The position numbers and the translations under genes are program-made. The notes beneath the pieces were generated by a model. The model was not told where the DNA came from. It worked only from the letters and a program-made list of their open reading frames with translations, and made no database searches. Below, one piece after another: positions 50,516-59,470 of a stretch of DNA of 64,000 nucleotides. Location: assembly GCA_937927415.1 (NCBI GenBank), contig CALBDS010000056.1:1-64000 (forward strand), read 5' to 3'. How positions within the stretch are numbered: the stretch's first letter is position 1; each line of letters begins with the position of its first letter. This stretch comes from an uncultured Rhodospirillaceae bacterium (GTDB taxonomy: Bacteria > Pseudomonadota > Alphaproteobacteria > Azospirillales > Azospirillaceae).

Positions 50516-53065
50516 CTATTCATTGCGCAAAAGCGGGGCGGCCGACTGTCCCAACGCCCGCCAGGTGCCGTAAAAGCCCAGCGCCAGCGTGATGGCGGTG
50601 GACAAAACCACCGTTCCCCCCACCGCCATGGGCAGGAATACCCAATCCCAGCGCATGATCCACACCAGCACCGCCCACGCCGCCACGCTGCCGATGGCCG
50701 CGGCGATGACGGCGGTGACCACCCCCAACAGGCCGTATTCCAGCAGGAAGGCCCGCACCACGTCGCCACGGGTGGCCCCCAGCACCTTCAGCACCACGGC
50801 GTCATAGGTGCGGCGCCGGTGCCCCGCCGCCACCGCCCCGGCCAGCACCAGGGTTCCGGCCAGCAGAGTGATGCCGGCAATCGCCCGCACCGCGGTGCCG
50901 ATGTGGCCCAGCATGGCGCCCACCGTGTCCAGCGCATCGCGGATCCGCACGGCGGTGATGTTGGAAAACCGCTGGAGAACCGCGCGCTGCACCGCCTGTT
51001 CCGCCGCCGCCGGGGCGCGGACGGTGGCGATCCAGGTCTGCGGCGCCCCGTCCAGCAGGCCGGGGGAGAACACCAGGGCGAAGTTGATCGACAGAGAGGA
51101 GAAATCGGCGGCGCGCACGTTGGCAACCTCCGCCTCCACCACCCGGCCCAGCACGTTGACGCCGATGCGCGCCCCCACCCCGATGCCGAAAGCCTCCGCC
51201 ACCGACGTGTGAATCGACACCAGCGGCGCCCCGCGGTAATCGGCGGGCCACCATTGCCCCTGAACGATGGTGCCGTGGACCGGCGGCGTGGCGGAATAGG
51301 TCAGGCCGCGGTCGCCGCGCAACAGCCACTCGCCTTCCCTGTCCTTCAGCGCCTGCTCCGCCGGAACGCCGTTGATGCTCTCGATCCGCCCGCGCAAGGA
51401 CGGCACCGCCTCGAACTGGCTGGTGCCGGGCACGGCGAGCACCGTGTCCTTGAAGGCCGCGAACTGGTCCGGCTGGATGTCGATGAAGAAGAAGCTGGGC
51501 GCCCCCTCGGGGATGGTTTCCTGGATGCGGCGGCTGAAATTGCCCTGGATCAGCGCGATGATGACCAGCACGGTCAGCCCCAGCCCCAGGGACAGCACCA
51601 CCGCACCCGTGGGGTTGCCGGGGCGGTGCAGGTTCGCCAGCGCCAGCCGCAGGCCGGGATGCCGGGGACGGCCGAGCGCCGCCGCCCCGCGCACCACCGC
51701 CCATGCCGCCAGCCGGAAGATGCCCAGCGCCGCCAGCGCCCCGGCCACGAACCACAGGGCAAAGCGCGCCTCATTGGCCGTCAGCACGGCCAGCGCCGCC
51801 AGCAGCACGCCCACCGCCGCCAGCATGACCAGATAGACCGCCCGCGGCCGCCCGCCCGCCGGGGCGATGGTGTCGCGGAACAGGGCGGCCGCCGGCACCT
51901 CGCGCGCCCGGCCCAGCGGCCACAGGGAAAACGCCAGCGCCGTCAGCAGCCCGAACGCCGCCGCCGACGCCAGGGCGCCGGGATAAACACCCACATGCAA
52001 GGTGACCGGCAACAGCCCTTCCACCAGACCGCCCAGCAGCGGCGGTGCGCCCGCCCCCACCACCAGCCCGCCAACCACGCCCAGCGCGGCCAGGGACATG
52101 ATCTGCAGCAGATAGACGCGGAACACCAGCGCCCCCGGCGCGCCCAGGCATTTCAAGGTGGCGATGGTGCCGCCGCGGGCGTCCAGATGCGCCCGCACCG
52201 CGTTCCCCACCCCCACCCCGCCGACCAGCAGGGCCGTCAGCCCGACCAGGGTCAGGAAGGTGTCCATCCGTTCGACGAAGGTCTGGATCTGCGGGGCGGC
52301 ATCGCTCACGTCCCGCACCCGCCAGCCGGCATCGGGGAAGCGGGCCGTCAGTGCGGCCTTCCACGACGCCACATCGGCGCCGCCGTCCAGCCGCACCCGC
52401 GCCGTCCACCCGATCAGGCTGCCCGGCTGCTGCAGCCGGGTGTCGGGCAGGGCGGCCAGACTGACCATCAGCCGCGGGCCGAGGGTGAAGCCGCCGCTGG
52501 ACGCCCGGTCGGGTTCGCGGGCGATGACGCCGCGCACCTGCACCTCCGTCTCGCCCAGCCGCAGGGTGTCGCCGATCCTCAGGCCCAGCCGGTCCATCAG
52601 CCCCGGCTCGGCCACCGCCCCCCAATAGCCATCACGCTGGGTCAGCGCCGTTTCCAGCGCCCCCCGTTCCGCCGTCCCCTCCAACGCCAGACGCCCGGCC
52701 AGGGGATAGGCGCCGTCCACCGCCTTCAGCTCCACCAGGGTGGCCTGCGCCTCGTCCGCCGTCCGCACCATGGCGCGCATCTCGGCGGAGGTGGACACCC
52801 GGCCGGAATCGTGCAGGAATTCCATCACCGGCTCAGGCAGCGGCTGGTAGAGCTGGCGCAGCGCCACATCGCCGCCCAGGATCGCCCGCCCGTCGCTGCG
52901 CAGCCCGTCGAGGATGGCCGAGGACAGCGATTGAACCGCCGCAATGGCCGCCACACCCAGGATCAGGCAGGCGAGAAAGATGCGGAATCCCTGAAGCCCG
53001 CCGCGCAGCTCCCGCCACGCCAGACGCAGGGCCAACGCCCATGAGGCGGCGGACGGCTCACTCAC
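50516..53065 (-). CDS. ABC transporter permease, FtsX/YbbP family
   Basis: An 849-residue permease with an N-terminal helix near 25, then two large periplasmic MacB-like regions and FtsX domains: three helices near 245-370 and three near 725-840. Landmarks are GFRIFLACLILGVAAIAAVQ, NAVRAHLDARGGTIATLKCLG near 290 and YDAVVLKVLGATRGDVVRAF near 760. The likely start is GTG 53065, overlapping the ATPase stop by eight bases (GTGAGTGAG). With the ATPase and the neighbouring TesA-like esterase this matches the conserved tesA-ybbA-ybbP arrangement, possibly for lipid or lipoprotein handling in the envelope. Confidence 0.9.
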   Translation of the reverse strand: MSEPSAASWALALRLAWRELRGGLQGFRIFLACLILGVAAIAAVQSLSSAILDGLRSDGRAILGGDVALRQLYQPLPEPVMEFLHDSGRVSTSAEMRAMVRTADEAQATLVELKAVDGAYPLAGRLALEGTAERGALETALTQRDGYWGAVAEPGLMDRLGLRIGDTLRLGETEVQVRGVIAREPDRASSGGFTLGPRLMVSLAALPDTRLQQPGSLIGWTARVRLDGGADVASWKAALTARFPDAGWRVRDVSDAAPQIQTFVERMDTFLTLVGLTALLVGGVGVGNAVRAHLDARGGTIATLKCLGAPGALVFRVYLLQIMSLAALGVVGGLVVGAGAPPLLGGLVEGLLPVTLHVGVYPGALASAAAFGLLTALAFSLWPLGRAREVPAAALFRDTIAPAGGRPRAVYLVMLAAVGVLLAALAVLTANEARFALWFVAGALAALGIFRLAAWAVVRGAAALGRPRHPGLRLALANLHRPGNPTGAVVLSLGLGLTVLVIIALIQGNFSRRIQETIPEGAPSFFFIDIQPDQFAAFKDTVLAVPGTSQFEAVPSLRGRIESINGVPAEQALKDREGEWLLRGDRGLTYSATPPVHGTIVQGQWWPADYRGAPLVSIHTSVAEAFGIGVGARIGVNVLGRVVEAEVANVRAADFSSLSINFALVFSPGLLDGAPQTWIATVRAPAAAEQAVQRAVLQRFSNITAVRIRDALDTVGAMLGHIGTAVRAIAGITLLAGTLVLAGAVAAGHRRRTYDAVVLKVLGATRGDVVRAFLLEYGLLGVVTAVIAAAIGSVAAWAVLVWIMRWDWVFLPMAVGGTVVLSTAITLALGFYGTWRALGQSAAPLLRNE

Positions 53066-53804
53066 CGGCCACCCGCACCGCCGTCTGGCGCTGTCCCTGC
53101 CGTTCGTTCCGGCCGTCGTCGGCAATCACCCCATCCTTCAGCGTCACCGTGCGGCCGCAGCGGGCGGCCAGCGACGGGTCGTGGGTGATGAGCACCAGGG
53201 TGGTGCCGCGGCTCTCGGCCAGCCCGAACAGCAGGTCCACGATGGACGCCCCGGTGCCGACGTCGAGATTGCCCGTGGGTTCGTCGGCCAGCAGCAACGC
53301 CGGTTCGGTGACGAAGGCCCGCGCCACCGCCACCCGCTGTTGCTCGCCCCCCGAAAGCTGACCCGGATAGTGGGTCAGCCGGTGGCCCAGCCCCACCGCC
53401 TCCAACCCCGCCCGCGCCCGCTCGAACGCATCCGCGCGCCCGGCGAATTCCAGCGGAACCGCCACATTCTCCAGCGCGGTCATGGTGGGGATCAGATGGA
53501 ACGCCTGGAACACGATGCCCACCTGATCGCGGCGGAAACGGGCCAGCCCGTCCTCGTCCAGCCGGTTCAGCACGTGGCCCGCCACCGTCACCGTGCCGCT
53601 GGTGGGACGCTCCAGCCCGGCCATGACCATCATCATGGTGGACTTGCCCGACCCCGACGGCCCGACGATTCCCACCCTTTCCCCCGCCGCCACCGACAGC
53701 GACAGACCGCGCAGGATGTTGACGGGTCCGGCATCGCTGTCCAATCTCACATGCACATCGTCCAGATGGACGAGCGGGGAAACGGCTGTATCGGGTCGGG
53801 ACAT
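53058..53804 (-). CDS. ABC transporter ATP-binding protein, LolD/YbbA type
   Basis: A 248-residue ATPase. Walker A GIVGPSGSGKST near residue 40, Q-loop FQAFHLIPTMTALEN near 95, signature LSGGEQQRVAVARAF near 145, Walker B ALLLADEPTGNLD near 165 and the switch His in LITHDPSLAA. DEPTGNLD is typical of LolD/MacB-type exporters. ATG 53804 is only four bases from the start of the divergent esterase. Confidence 0.92.
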   Translation of the reverse strand: MSRPDTAVSPLVHLDDVHVRLDSDAGPVNILRGLSLSVAAGERVGIVGPSGSGKSTMMMVMAGLERPTSGTVTVAGHVLNRLDEDGLARFRRDQVGIVFQAFHLIPTMTALENVAVPLEFAGRADAFERARAGLEAVGLGHRLTHYPGQLSGGEQQRVAVARAFVTEPALLLADEPTGNLDVGTGASIVDLLFGLAESRGTTLVLITHDPSLAARCGRTVTLKDGVIADDGRNERQGQRQTAVRVAGE

Positions 53805-53808
53805 TGCA

Positions 53809-54534
53809 ATGGATCTCAACAGACTGCGGGCAAGCCTTCCGCCATATGGCAAGGCACGGCGCCGTTTCAACCGGGGGGCGGGCGCTCTTTTCGCGCTGGC
53901 TCTGGCGGTGGGATGGCCAGTGGGATGGGCCGGCATGAGCGATGATTCGCACGCCGCCCCGGCCCGGCCGCTGCGCCTGCTGGCGCTGGGCGACAGCCTG
54001 ACCGCCGGCTACGGCCTGCCGCCCGGCGACGGATTCGTGCCCCGGCTTCAGGCGGCACTCCAGGCCAAAGGCTACAACGTCACGGTGCTGAACGGCGGGG
54101 TGTCGGGAGACACCACCGCCGGGGGGCTGACCCGGCTCGACTGGGCGCTGGCCGACCGGCCCGACGCGGTGATCGTGGAGCTGGGGGCCAACGACATGCT
54201 GCGCGGGCTGAACCCGTCGGCGGTGCGGGCCAATCTGGACGCCATCCTCACCCGGCTGGCGCAACGGCGGTTGCCGGTGCTGCTGGCCGGGATGCGCGCC
54301 TCCCCCAGCCTGGGCCGGGAGTACGGGGAAAAATTCGATCCCCTTTATCCCGATCTGGCAAAGGCCCATGGTGCTCTGCTCTATCCTTTCTTTCTGGATG
54401 GGGTGGCGGCGGACGCCACCCTCAACCAGGGCGACGGCATCCACCCCAACGCGGCCGGGGTGACGGTCATCGTCGAACGCATCCTGCCCACCGTCACCCG
54501 CCTGCTGGATCAGGCCGCGCGGCCCGGAGAATAA
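53809..54534 (+). CDS. tesA: TesA-like GDSL esterase / acyl-CoA thioesterase I
   Basis: A 241-residue exported SGNH hydrolase. Basic residues and a hydrophobic run (about 15-43) form an export signal. Catalytic blocks are ALGDSLTAGYGL with S63, GGVSGDTTAGG near 97, VELGANDMLRG near 123 and DGIHPNAAG near 215 (Asp/His). It hydrolyses thioesters, arylesters or lysophospholipids in the periplasm. ATG 53809 leaves four bases to the divergent ATPase start, so the promoters must overlap coding sequence or one start is further in; MSDDS at 53936 would lose the signal. Confidence 0.88.
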   Translation: MDLNRLRASLPPYGKARRRFNRGAGALFALALAVGWPVGWAGMSDDSHAAPARPLRLLALGDSLTAGYGLPPGDGFVPRLQAALQAKGYNVTVLNGGVSGDTTAGGLTRLDWALADRPDAVIVELGANDMLRGLNPSAVRANLDAILTRLAQRRLPVLLAGMRASPSLGREYGEKFDPLYPDLAKAHGALLYPFFLDGVAADATLNQGDGIHPNAAGVTVIVERILPTVTRLLDQAARPGE

Positions 54535-54539
54535 TCATC

Positions 54540-55745
54540 ATGACCGACACCACCACCCCTTCCACCGCGGCGGCCCCCCGCTTTCACGCTGCGGCGGCGG
54601 AAGGCGCCGACTGGACCGCCGCGGTGGCGGCCTGTGCGAACCGGCTGGGGGATGTCAGCGGCTGCACCCTGGGGTTTCTCTACATCACCGAGGAACTCGC
54701 CCCCCATGCCACCGGCATCGTCACCATGATGCGGTCGCTGACCGGCATCCACGACTGGATCGGCACCGCCGGGCTGGGAGTGATGGCCGGCGAGGGCCGC
54801 GCCGACGAGGAGGAGGAGTTCTTCGACCGCCCCGCCGTCGCCGCCATGGCCGTGCGGCTGCCGCCGGAGTCCTTCCGCCTGTTTCCCGCCGTCACCGGCG
54901 ACATGGCGCCGCTGCGCCGCGCCGCCGGGGCGTGGCTCGACCGCCGCCAGCCGACGCTGGCCATCGTCCACGCCGACCCACGGACCATGAACCTGCCGGA
55001 AACCATCGCGCTGGTGGGCGACACCACCGGCGCCTTCGTGGTGGGGGGCATGACCTCGGCCCGCGGCGAGGATTTCCCGCAATTTGCCGTTCCCGCCTCC
55101 ACCGCCACCATGGCCGAGGGGCCGGTGACCGGCGGGCCGGAGGGGGTCGGGGTGTCCGGCGTGCTGCTGGGCGACGGGGCGGATGTGGCGACCGGCCTGA
55201 CCCAGGGCTGCACCCCCATCGGCCCGGCCCGCACCATCACCGAAGCCAACGAGAATATCATCATCAGCATCGACGGCCGCCCGGCGCTGGAGGTGTTCAA
55301 GGAAGACATCGGCGAGTTGCTGGCCCGCGACCTGCAACGGGTGGCGGGGTACATCTTCGCCGGGCTGGGGGTGCCGGGATCGGACACCGGCGATTATCTG
55401 GCCCGCAATCTGGTGGCCATCGACCCGCGCAAGGGCTGGATCGCGGTGGCCGAGCATGTGGAAGCCGGCCAGCCGGTGCGCTTCACCCGCCGCGACAAGC
55501 CGTCGGCGGAAACCGACCTGCGGCGGATGCTGACCGGGCTAAAACGCCGCCTGCCCGGCCCGCCCAAGGGGGCGCTGTACGTCAGTTGCATCGCCCGCGG
55601 CCCCAACCAGTTCGGGCAGGGCCGGGAAATCGCCATCATCCGCGAGGAGCTGGGGGACATCCCGCTGGCCGGGTTCTTCGCCAGCGGCGAGATTTCCCAC
55701 GCGCGCCTTTACGGATACACTGGTGTTCTGACCGTGTTCCTGTAA
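54540..55745 (+). CDS. FIST-domain signal transduction protein
   Basis: A 401-residue soluble protein with an N-terminal FIST_N domain (about 20-230, including TLGFLYITEELAPHA and SLTGIHDWIGTAGLGVMAGE) and a C-terminal FIST_C domain (about 240-395, with GALYVSCIARGPNQFG and LAGFFASGEISHARLYGYTG). The last motif is diagnostic. FIST domains are thought to sense small ligands, perhaps amino acids; the output is unknown because it has no effector domain. It starts five bases after the esterase stop, so the two may be co-transcribed. Confidence 0.9.
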   Translation: MTDTTTPSTAAAPRFHAAAAEGADWTAAVAACANRLGDVSGCTLGFLYITEELAPHATGIVTMMRSLTGIHDWIGTAGLGVMAGEGRADEEEEFFDRPAVAAMAVRLPPESFRLFPAVTGDMAPLRRAAGAWLDRRQPTLAIVHADPRTMNLPETIALVGDTTGAFVVGGMTSARGEDFPQFAVPASTATMAEGPVTGGPEGVGVSGVLLGDGADVATGLTQGCTPIGPARTITEANENIIISIDGRPALEVFKEDIGELLARDLQRVAGYIFAGLGVPGSDTGDYLARNLVAIDPRKGWIAVAEHVEAGQPVRFTRRDKPSAETDLRRMLTGLKRRLPGPPKGALYVSCIARGPNQFGQGREIAIIREELGDIPLAGFFASGEISHARLYGYTGVLTVFL

Positions 55746-55784
55746 AAATAATCCTATATTAGAACTAGGGAAATGGGAATTTCC

Positions 55785-56828
55785 ATGGATTACCGCCGCA
55801 TCGGGCGCACCGACCTTCAGGCCAGCGCCATCGGGCTGGGCACCATGACGTGGGGCCGGCAGAACACCCAGGACGAGGCCTTTGCCCAGATGGATCTGGC
55901 GCTCGACGCCGGCATCACCTTTTGGGACACGGCGGAGATGTACGCCATCCCCCCCACCGCCGAGACCTATGGCCGCACCGAAACCATCATCGGCAACTGG
56001 TTCGCCAGCCGCGGCGGGCGCGAGCGGGTGGTCCTGGCTTCCAAGATCATCGGCAACCCGCGCGGCGGTTTCGACTGGGTGCGCGGCGGCACGGCCCGGC
56101 TGGACCGCGCCAACCTGACCGCGGCACTGGACGCCAGCCTGAAGCGGCTTCAGACCGACTGGATCGACCTTTATCAGCTTCACTGGCCCGACCGGCTGAC
56201 CCCGCGCTTCGGCCAGCGCATCTACCGCCACGCACCCGAGGACGACGGCGTGCCGCTGGAGGAGACGCTGGGGGTGCTGGGCGAGTTCATCACCGCCGGC
56301 AAGATCCGCGCCGTCGGCCTGTCCAACGAAACCCCGTGGGGGGTGATGCACAGCATCCGGCTGGCGGAAACCCGCGGCCTGCCCCGCGTCGCCACCATCC
56401 AGAACGCCTACAGCCTGCTGAACCGCACCTATGAAAGCGGTCTGGCCGAGATGGGATTGCGCGAGGATGTGGGGCTGCTGGCCTATGCCCCGCTGGCCGC
56501 CGGCACCCTGTCGGGCAAGTATCTGGGCGGCGTCATTCCGCCGGGCACCCGCCGGTCCATCGACCCGCGCCGCTGGCGTTACGACACCCCCAACGCCGAC
56601 CCGGCGACGAAATCCTATGTGGAGATCGCCCGCCGCTACGGCCTGTCGCCGACGCAGATGGCGATTTCCTTCGTCGCCCACCAGCCCTTCGTCACCTCCG
56701 CCCTGATCGGGGCGACGACGCTGGACCATCTGCGCAGCAACATCGCGGCGTACGAGGTGCGGCTGAGCGACGAGGTCTTGAAAGAAATCGAAACCGTCCA
56801 TATGCGTTATAACGATCCCTGCCCGTAA
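55785..56828 (+). CDS. Aldo/keto reductase (Tas-like)
   Basis: A 347-residue NADPH-dependent oxidoreductase. Catalytic tetrad residues are visible: D and Y in ITFWDTAEMYAIPP near 45, K in VVLASKIIG near 88 and H in LYQLHWPDR near 130. The C-terminal NADP-binding stretch is TSALIGATTLDHLRSN. Length and TAEMYAIPP fit the Tas/YajO-like branch. ATG 55785 is chosen over the ATG at 55773 because the shorter start begins in the standard place. Preceded by an AT-rich stretch that could hold its promoter; followed by a hairpin. Confidence 0.9.
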   Translation: MDYRRIGRTDLQASAIGLGTMTWGRQNTQDEAFAQMDLALDAGITFWDTAEMYAIPPTAETYGRTETIIGNWFASRGGRERVVLASKIIGNPRGGFDWVRGGTARLDRANLTAALDASLKRLQTDWIDLYQLHWPDRLTPRFGQRIYRHAPEDDGVPLEETLGVLGEFITAGKIRAVGLSNETPWGVMHSIRLAETRGLPRVATIQNAYSLLNRTYESGLAEMGLREDVGLLAYAPLAAGTLSGKYLGGVIPPGTRRSIDPRRWRYDTPNADPATKSYVEIARRYGLSPTQMAISFVAHQPFVTSALIGATTLDHLRSNIAAYEVRLSDEVLKEIETVHMRYNDPCP

Positions 56829-56858
56829 TGGCGGGGCGACCCCGCCGACGGGGGGAAA

Positions 56859-56888
56859 GCGCAAAGCCTGACGTATCAGGCTTTGCGC
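56859..56888. terminator. Hairpin after the aldo/keto reductase gene
   Basis: A perfect 13-base stem, GCGCAAAGCCTGA / TCAGGCTTTGCGC, around a CGTA loop, 31 bases after the stop. It lacks a U-tract on the plus strand, but on either strand it is strong enough to affect transcription or mRNA stability. Confidence 0.55.
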
Positions 56889-56913
56889 GGAACGGTATGA
56901 CGCAGGGTATGGG

Positions 56914-57471
56914 ATGATACGGCTTTTCGTTGCGGTGGATTTTCCCGAGGACGTGCGCGAACGGCTGGCCGGTCTGCAAGGCGGGGTGCCCGGCGCCCGG
57001 TGGAGCGAGCCGGACGCCCTGCACCTGACCCTGCGCTTCATCGGCGAGGTGCCGGAGGATCAGGCCCACGACATCGACGCCGCCCTGGCGGAGGTGCGGG
57101 CGCCGGCCTTTCCCCTGACCCTCGACGGGGTGGGCAGCTTCGGCCACGGGCGCGGCGCGCGGCTGCTGTGGGCGGGGGTGGAGCGCAGCGACGCGCTCGC
57201 CCATCTGGCGGCCAAGGTCGAATCGGCGCTGGTCCGCACCGGCCTGCCGGCAGAAGAGCGGAAATTCACCCCCCACGTCACCCTGGCCCGGCTGCGCGAT
57301 GCCAACGCCGACCGGGTGGCGCGGTTTTTGTCGGAGCGCAGCTTCTTCCGCGCCGGCCCCTTCCTTGTGGATCATGTCACCCTTTACCGCAGCCATCTGG
57401 GCAAGGGCGGCTCGGTCTATGAACCGCTGGCCTCATATGCCCTGGCCTCCCCGGACTCCGAACAGGTGTGA
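56914..57471 (+). CDS. thpR: RNA 2',3'-cyclic phosphodiesterase (2'-5' RNA ligase family)
   Basis: A 185-residue enzyme with both HxTx motifs: LHLTLRFIGEVP near residue 35 and PHVTLARLRDA near 120. They form the active site of the 2H phosphoesterase family, which opens 2',3'-cyclic phosphates on RNA ends. The start RLFVAVDFPEDVR is standard. It overlaps nothing and its stop is three bases before the ATG of the NRDE gene, suggesting co-transcription. Confidence 0.92.
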   Translation: MIRLFVAVDFPEDVRERLAGLQGGVPGARWSEPDALHLTLRFIGEVPEDQAHDIDAALAEVRAPAFPLTLDGVGSFGHGRGARLLWAGVERSDALAHLAAKVESALVRTGLPAEERKFTPHVTLARLRDANADRVARFLSERSFFRAGPFLVDHVTLYRSHLGKGGSVYEPLASYALASPDSEQV

Positions 57472-57473
57472 CC

Positions 57474-58250
57474 ATGTGCAGTGTCGTGATTCTGCGGCGT
57501 CCGGGCAGCGATTGGCCGCTGATCGTGGGGGCCAACCGGGACGAGATGGCCGGGCGCCCCTGGCGGCCCCCCGCCCGGCACTGGCCGGAGGATTACCCCG
57601 ATGTGGTCGCCGGGCTGGATGAACTGGCCGGCGGCTCGTGGCTGGGGGTGAACGACCAGGGGATGGTGGCCGCCGTGCTCAACCGCACCGGCACCTTGGG
57701 GCCGCAGGATGGCAAGCGGTCGCGCGGAGAACTGGTGCTCCAGGCCCTCGACCACGCCGACGCCTCCGACGCCGCCCTGGCCTTTGCGCATCTCGATACG
57801 CGCGCCTACCGCCCGTTCAACCTGCTGCTGGCCGACAACCGCGACGCTTTCGTGGTCAGCCATCGGGGGGAGGGGGGCGGCAACCGCCCCACCGTGGACC
57901 CCATCGCCGAGGGGCTGCACATGCTGACGGCGGTGGATCTGGACGATCCCGCCGACCCGCGTCTGGCCCTGTACCTGCCGCTGTTCCGCCATGCCCCCGC
58001 CCCGGTCCCCGATCCCGCGCGGGAGGACGGTGGCGACTGGTCCGCCTGGGCCGAATTGCTGGGAAGCCGCATCTGGGACGGCGACGACCCCCGCGGGGCC
58101 ATGGATTTCCGCTTGGCCTCCGGCTTCGGCACCAGCTCCAGCGCGCTGATCGCCCTGCCCGCCATCGGTGCGGCGGACCCGGCCCCGGTGTGGCTGTTCG
58201 CCGCCGGACCGCCGCACGCCACCCCCTACCGGCCCGTCACCGCCGCATGA
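57474..58250 (+). CDS. NRDE family protein (TANGO2-like)
   Basis: A 258-residue protein starting MCSVVILRRPG, with NRDE motif VGANRDEMAGRPWRPP near residue 20 and GSWLGVNDQGMVAAVLNRTG near 55. Position 2 is Cys, as in this Ntn-hydrolase-like family where the exposed Cys is the likely nucleophile; that is why ATG 57474 is preferred to GTG 57468. Human TANGO2 belongs here; the bacterial role is unknown. Confidence 0.88.
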   Translation: MCSVVILRRPGSDWPLIVGANRDEMAGRPWRPPARHWPEDYPDVVAGLDELAGGSWLGVNDQGMVAAVLNRTGTLGPQDGKRSRGELVLQALDHADASDAALAFAHLDTRAYRPFNLLLADNRDAFVVSHRGEGGGNRPTVDPIAEGLHMLTAVDLDDPADPRLALYLPLFRHAPAPVPDPAREDGGDWSAWAELLGSRIWDGDDPRGAMDFRLASGFGTSSSALIALPAIGAADPAPVWLFAAGPPHATPYRPVTAA

Positions 58251-58291
58251 CAGGCACCCCGAACCGGGGATGGGCCGCTTTGCCGGGCCAA

Positions 58292-58320
58292 TTGTGTTCC
58301 GCGGAACGGCTTGCTATATC
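58292..58320 (+). promoter_or_regulatory. Possible promoter of purC
   Basis: TTGTGT and TATATC separated by 17 bases, about 64 bases before the purC ATG. A palindrome TTCCGCGGAA at 58297-58306 overlaps the spacer and could be an operator. Judged by eye. Confidence 0.4.
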
Positions 58321-58383
58321 ACTTTGGTCTTTTCCAGGAGCGGCCCCACCCGCCGCCCCACACGCGAGTTCGGATCATCACCC

Positions 58384-59148
58384 ATGACCAGACGCCGGCG
58401 CATCTATGAAGGCAAGGCGAAAGTCCTTTTCGAGGGACCGGAGCCGGGCACCCTGGTGCAGTACTTCAAGGACGACGCGACCGCCTTCAACAACCAGAAG
58501 AAGGGCGTCATCACCGGCAAGGGGGTGTTGAACAACCGCATCTCCGAATATCTGATGACCCGGCTGACCGAAATGGGCATCCCGACCCATTTCGTCCGCC
58601 GGCTGAACATGCGCGAGCAGTTGATCCGCGAGGTGGAGATCATCCCCATCGAGCTGGTGGTCCGCAACGTCGCCGCCGGATCCCTGTCCACCCGCTTCGG
58701 CATTCAGGAAGGCACGCCCCTGCCCCGCTCGATCATCGAGTATTACCTGAAGTCCGAGGAACTGAACTTCCCCATGGTGACCGAGGAGCACATCACCGCC
58801 TTCGGCTGGGCGGCTCCGCCGGACCTGGACGACATGGTGGCGCTGGCGCTGCGGGTGAACGATTACCTGTCGGGGCTGTTCCTGGGCATCGGCCTGCGGC
58901 TGGTGGATTTCAAGCTGGAATTCGGCCGTCTGTGGGAAAACGACGACATGCGCATCGTCGTTGCCGACGAGATCAGCCCCGACAGTTGCCGTCTGTGGGA
59001 CATCAAGACCAACGAGAAGTTGGACAAGGACCGCTTCCGCCAGGATCTGGGCAAGGTGGAGGAAGCGTACCAGGAGGTCGCGCGGCGCCTGGGCATCCTG
59101 CCCGAAGGCGGGGCCAGCGACCTCAAAGGCCCAAAGACCATGCAGTGA
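58384..59148 (+). CDS. purC: Phosphoribosylaminoimidazole-succinocarboxamide synthase (SAICAR synthase)
   Basis: A 254-residue enzyme of de novo purine synthesis that joins CAIR and aspartate using ATP. It begins RRRIYEGKAKVLFEGPEPG and has KDDATAFNNQKKG near 28, RNVAAGSLSTRFG near 98, and the conserved LVDFKLEFGR and DEISPDSCRLWD near 180-205. Length is normal. purS follows 32 bases later. Confidence 0.96.
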   Translation: MTRRRRIYEGKAKVLFEGPEPGTLVQYFKDDATAFNNQKKGVITGKGVLNNRISEYLMTRLTEMGIPTHFVRRLNMREQLIREVEIIPIELVVRNVAAGSLSTRFGIQEGTPLPRSIIEYYLKSEELNFPMVTEEHITAFGWAAPPDLDDMVALALRVNDYLSGLFLGIGLRLVDFKLEFGRLWENDDMRIVVADEISPDSCRLWDIKTNEKLDKDRFRQDLGKVEEAYQEVARRLGILPEGGASDLKGPKTMQ

Positions 59149-59180
59149 CGACAGACAGTCAGGAAGAAAAGGGTTCCCCG

Positions 59181-59423
59181 ATGAAGGCCAAGGTTCACGT
59201 CACCCTCAAGCGCGGCGTGCTGGACCCGCAGGGCAAGGCGATCGAGCACGCGCTCCACACGCTGGGCTTCGGCGGGGTGGAGAATGTCCGCGCCGGCAAG
59301 GTGATCGAGCTGGAGCTGAAGAGCACCGACGCCGACGCCGCCCGCCAGGAGGTGGAGGCCATGTGCACCAAGCTGCTGGCCAACACCGTCATCGAGGACT
59401 ACGCCATCGAACTGACCGCGTGA
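59181..59423 (+). CDS. purS: Phosphoribosylformylglycinamidine synthase, PurS subunit
   Basis: An 80-residue protein starting MKAKVHVTLKRGVLDPQGKA, with GVENVRAGKVIELEL near 32 and CTKLLANTVIEDY near 60, the complete PurS pattern. PurS bridges PurL and PurQ in the FGAM synthetase complex. In many alphaproteobacteria purQ and purL follow; here a DNA glycosylase gene follows, so purQ and purL must be elsewhere or further on. Confidence 0.95.
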   Translation: MKAKVHVTLKRGVLDPQGKAIEHALHTLGFGGVENVRAGKVIELELKSTDADAARQEVEAMCTKLLANTVIEDYAIELTA

Positions 59424-59470
59424 GCGGCCCGCCGTACGGCACGGGCGGAGGGTTCCCCCCTCCGCTCCCC

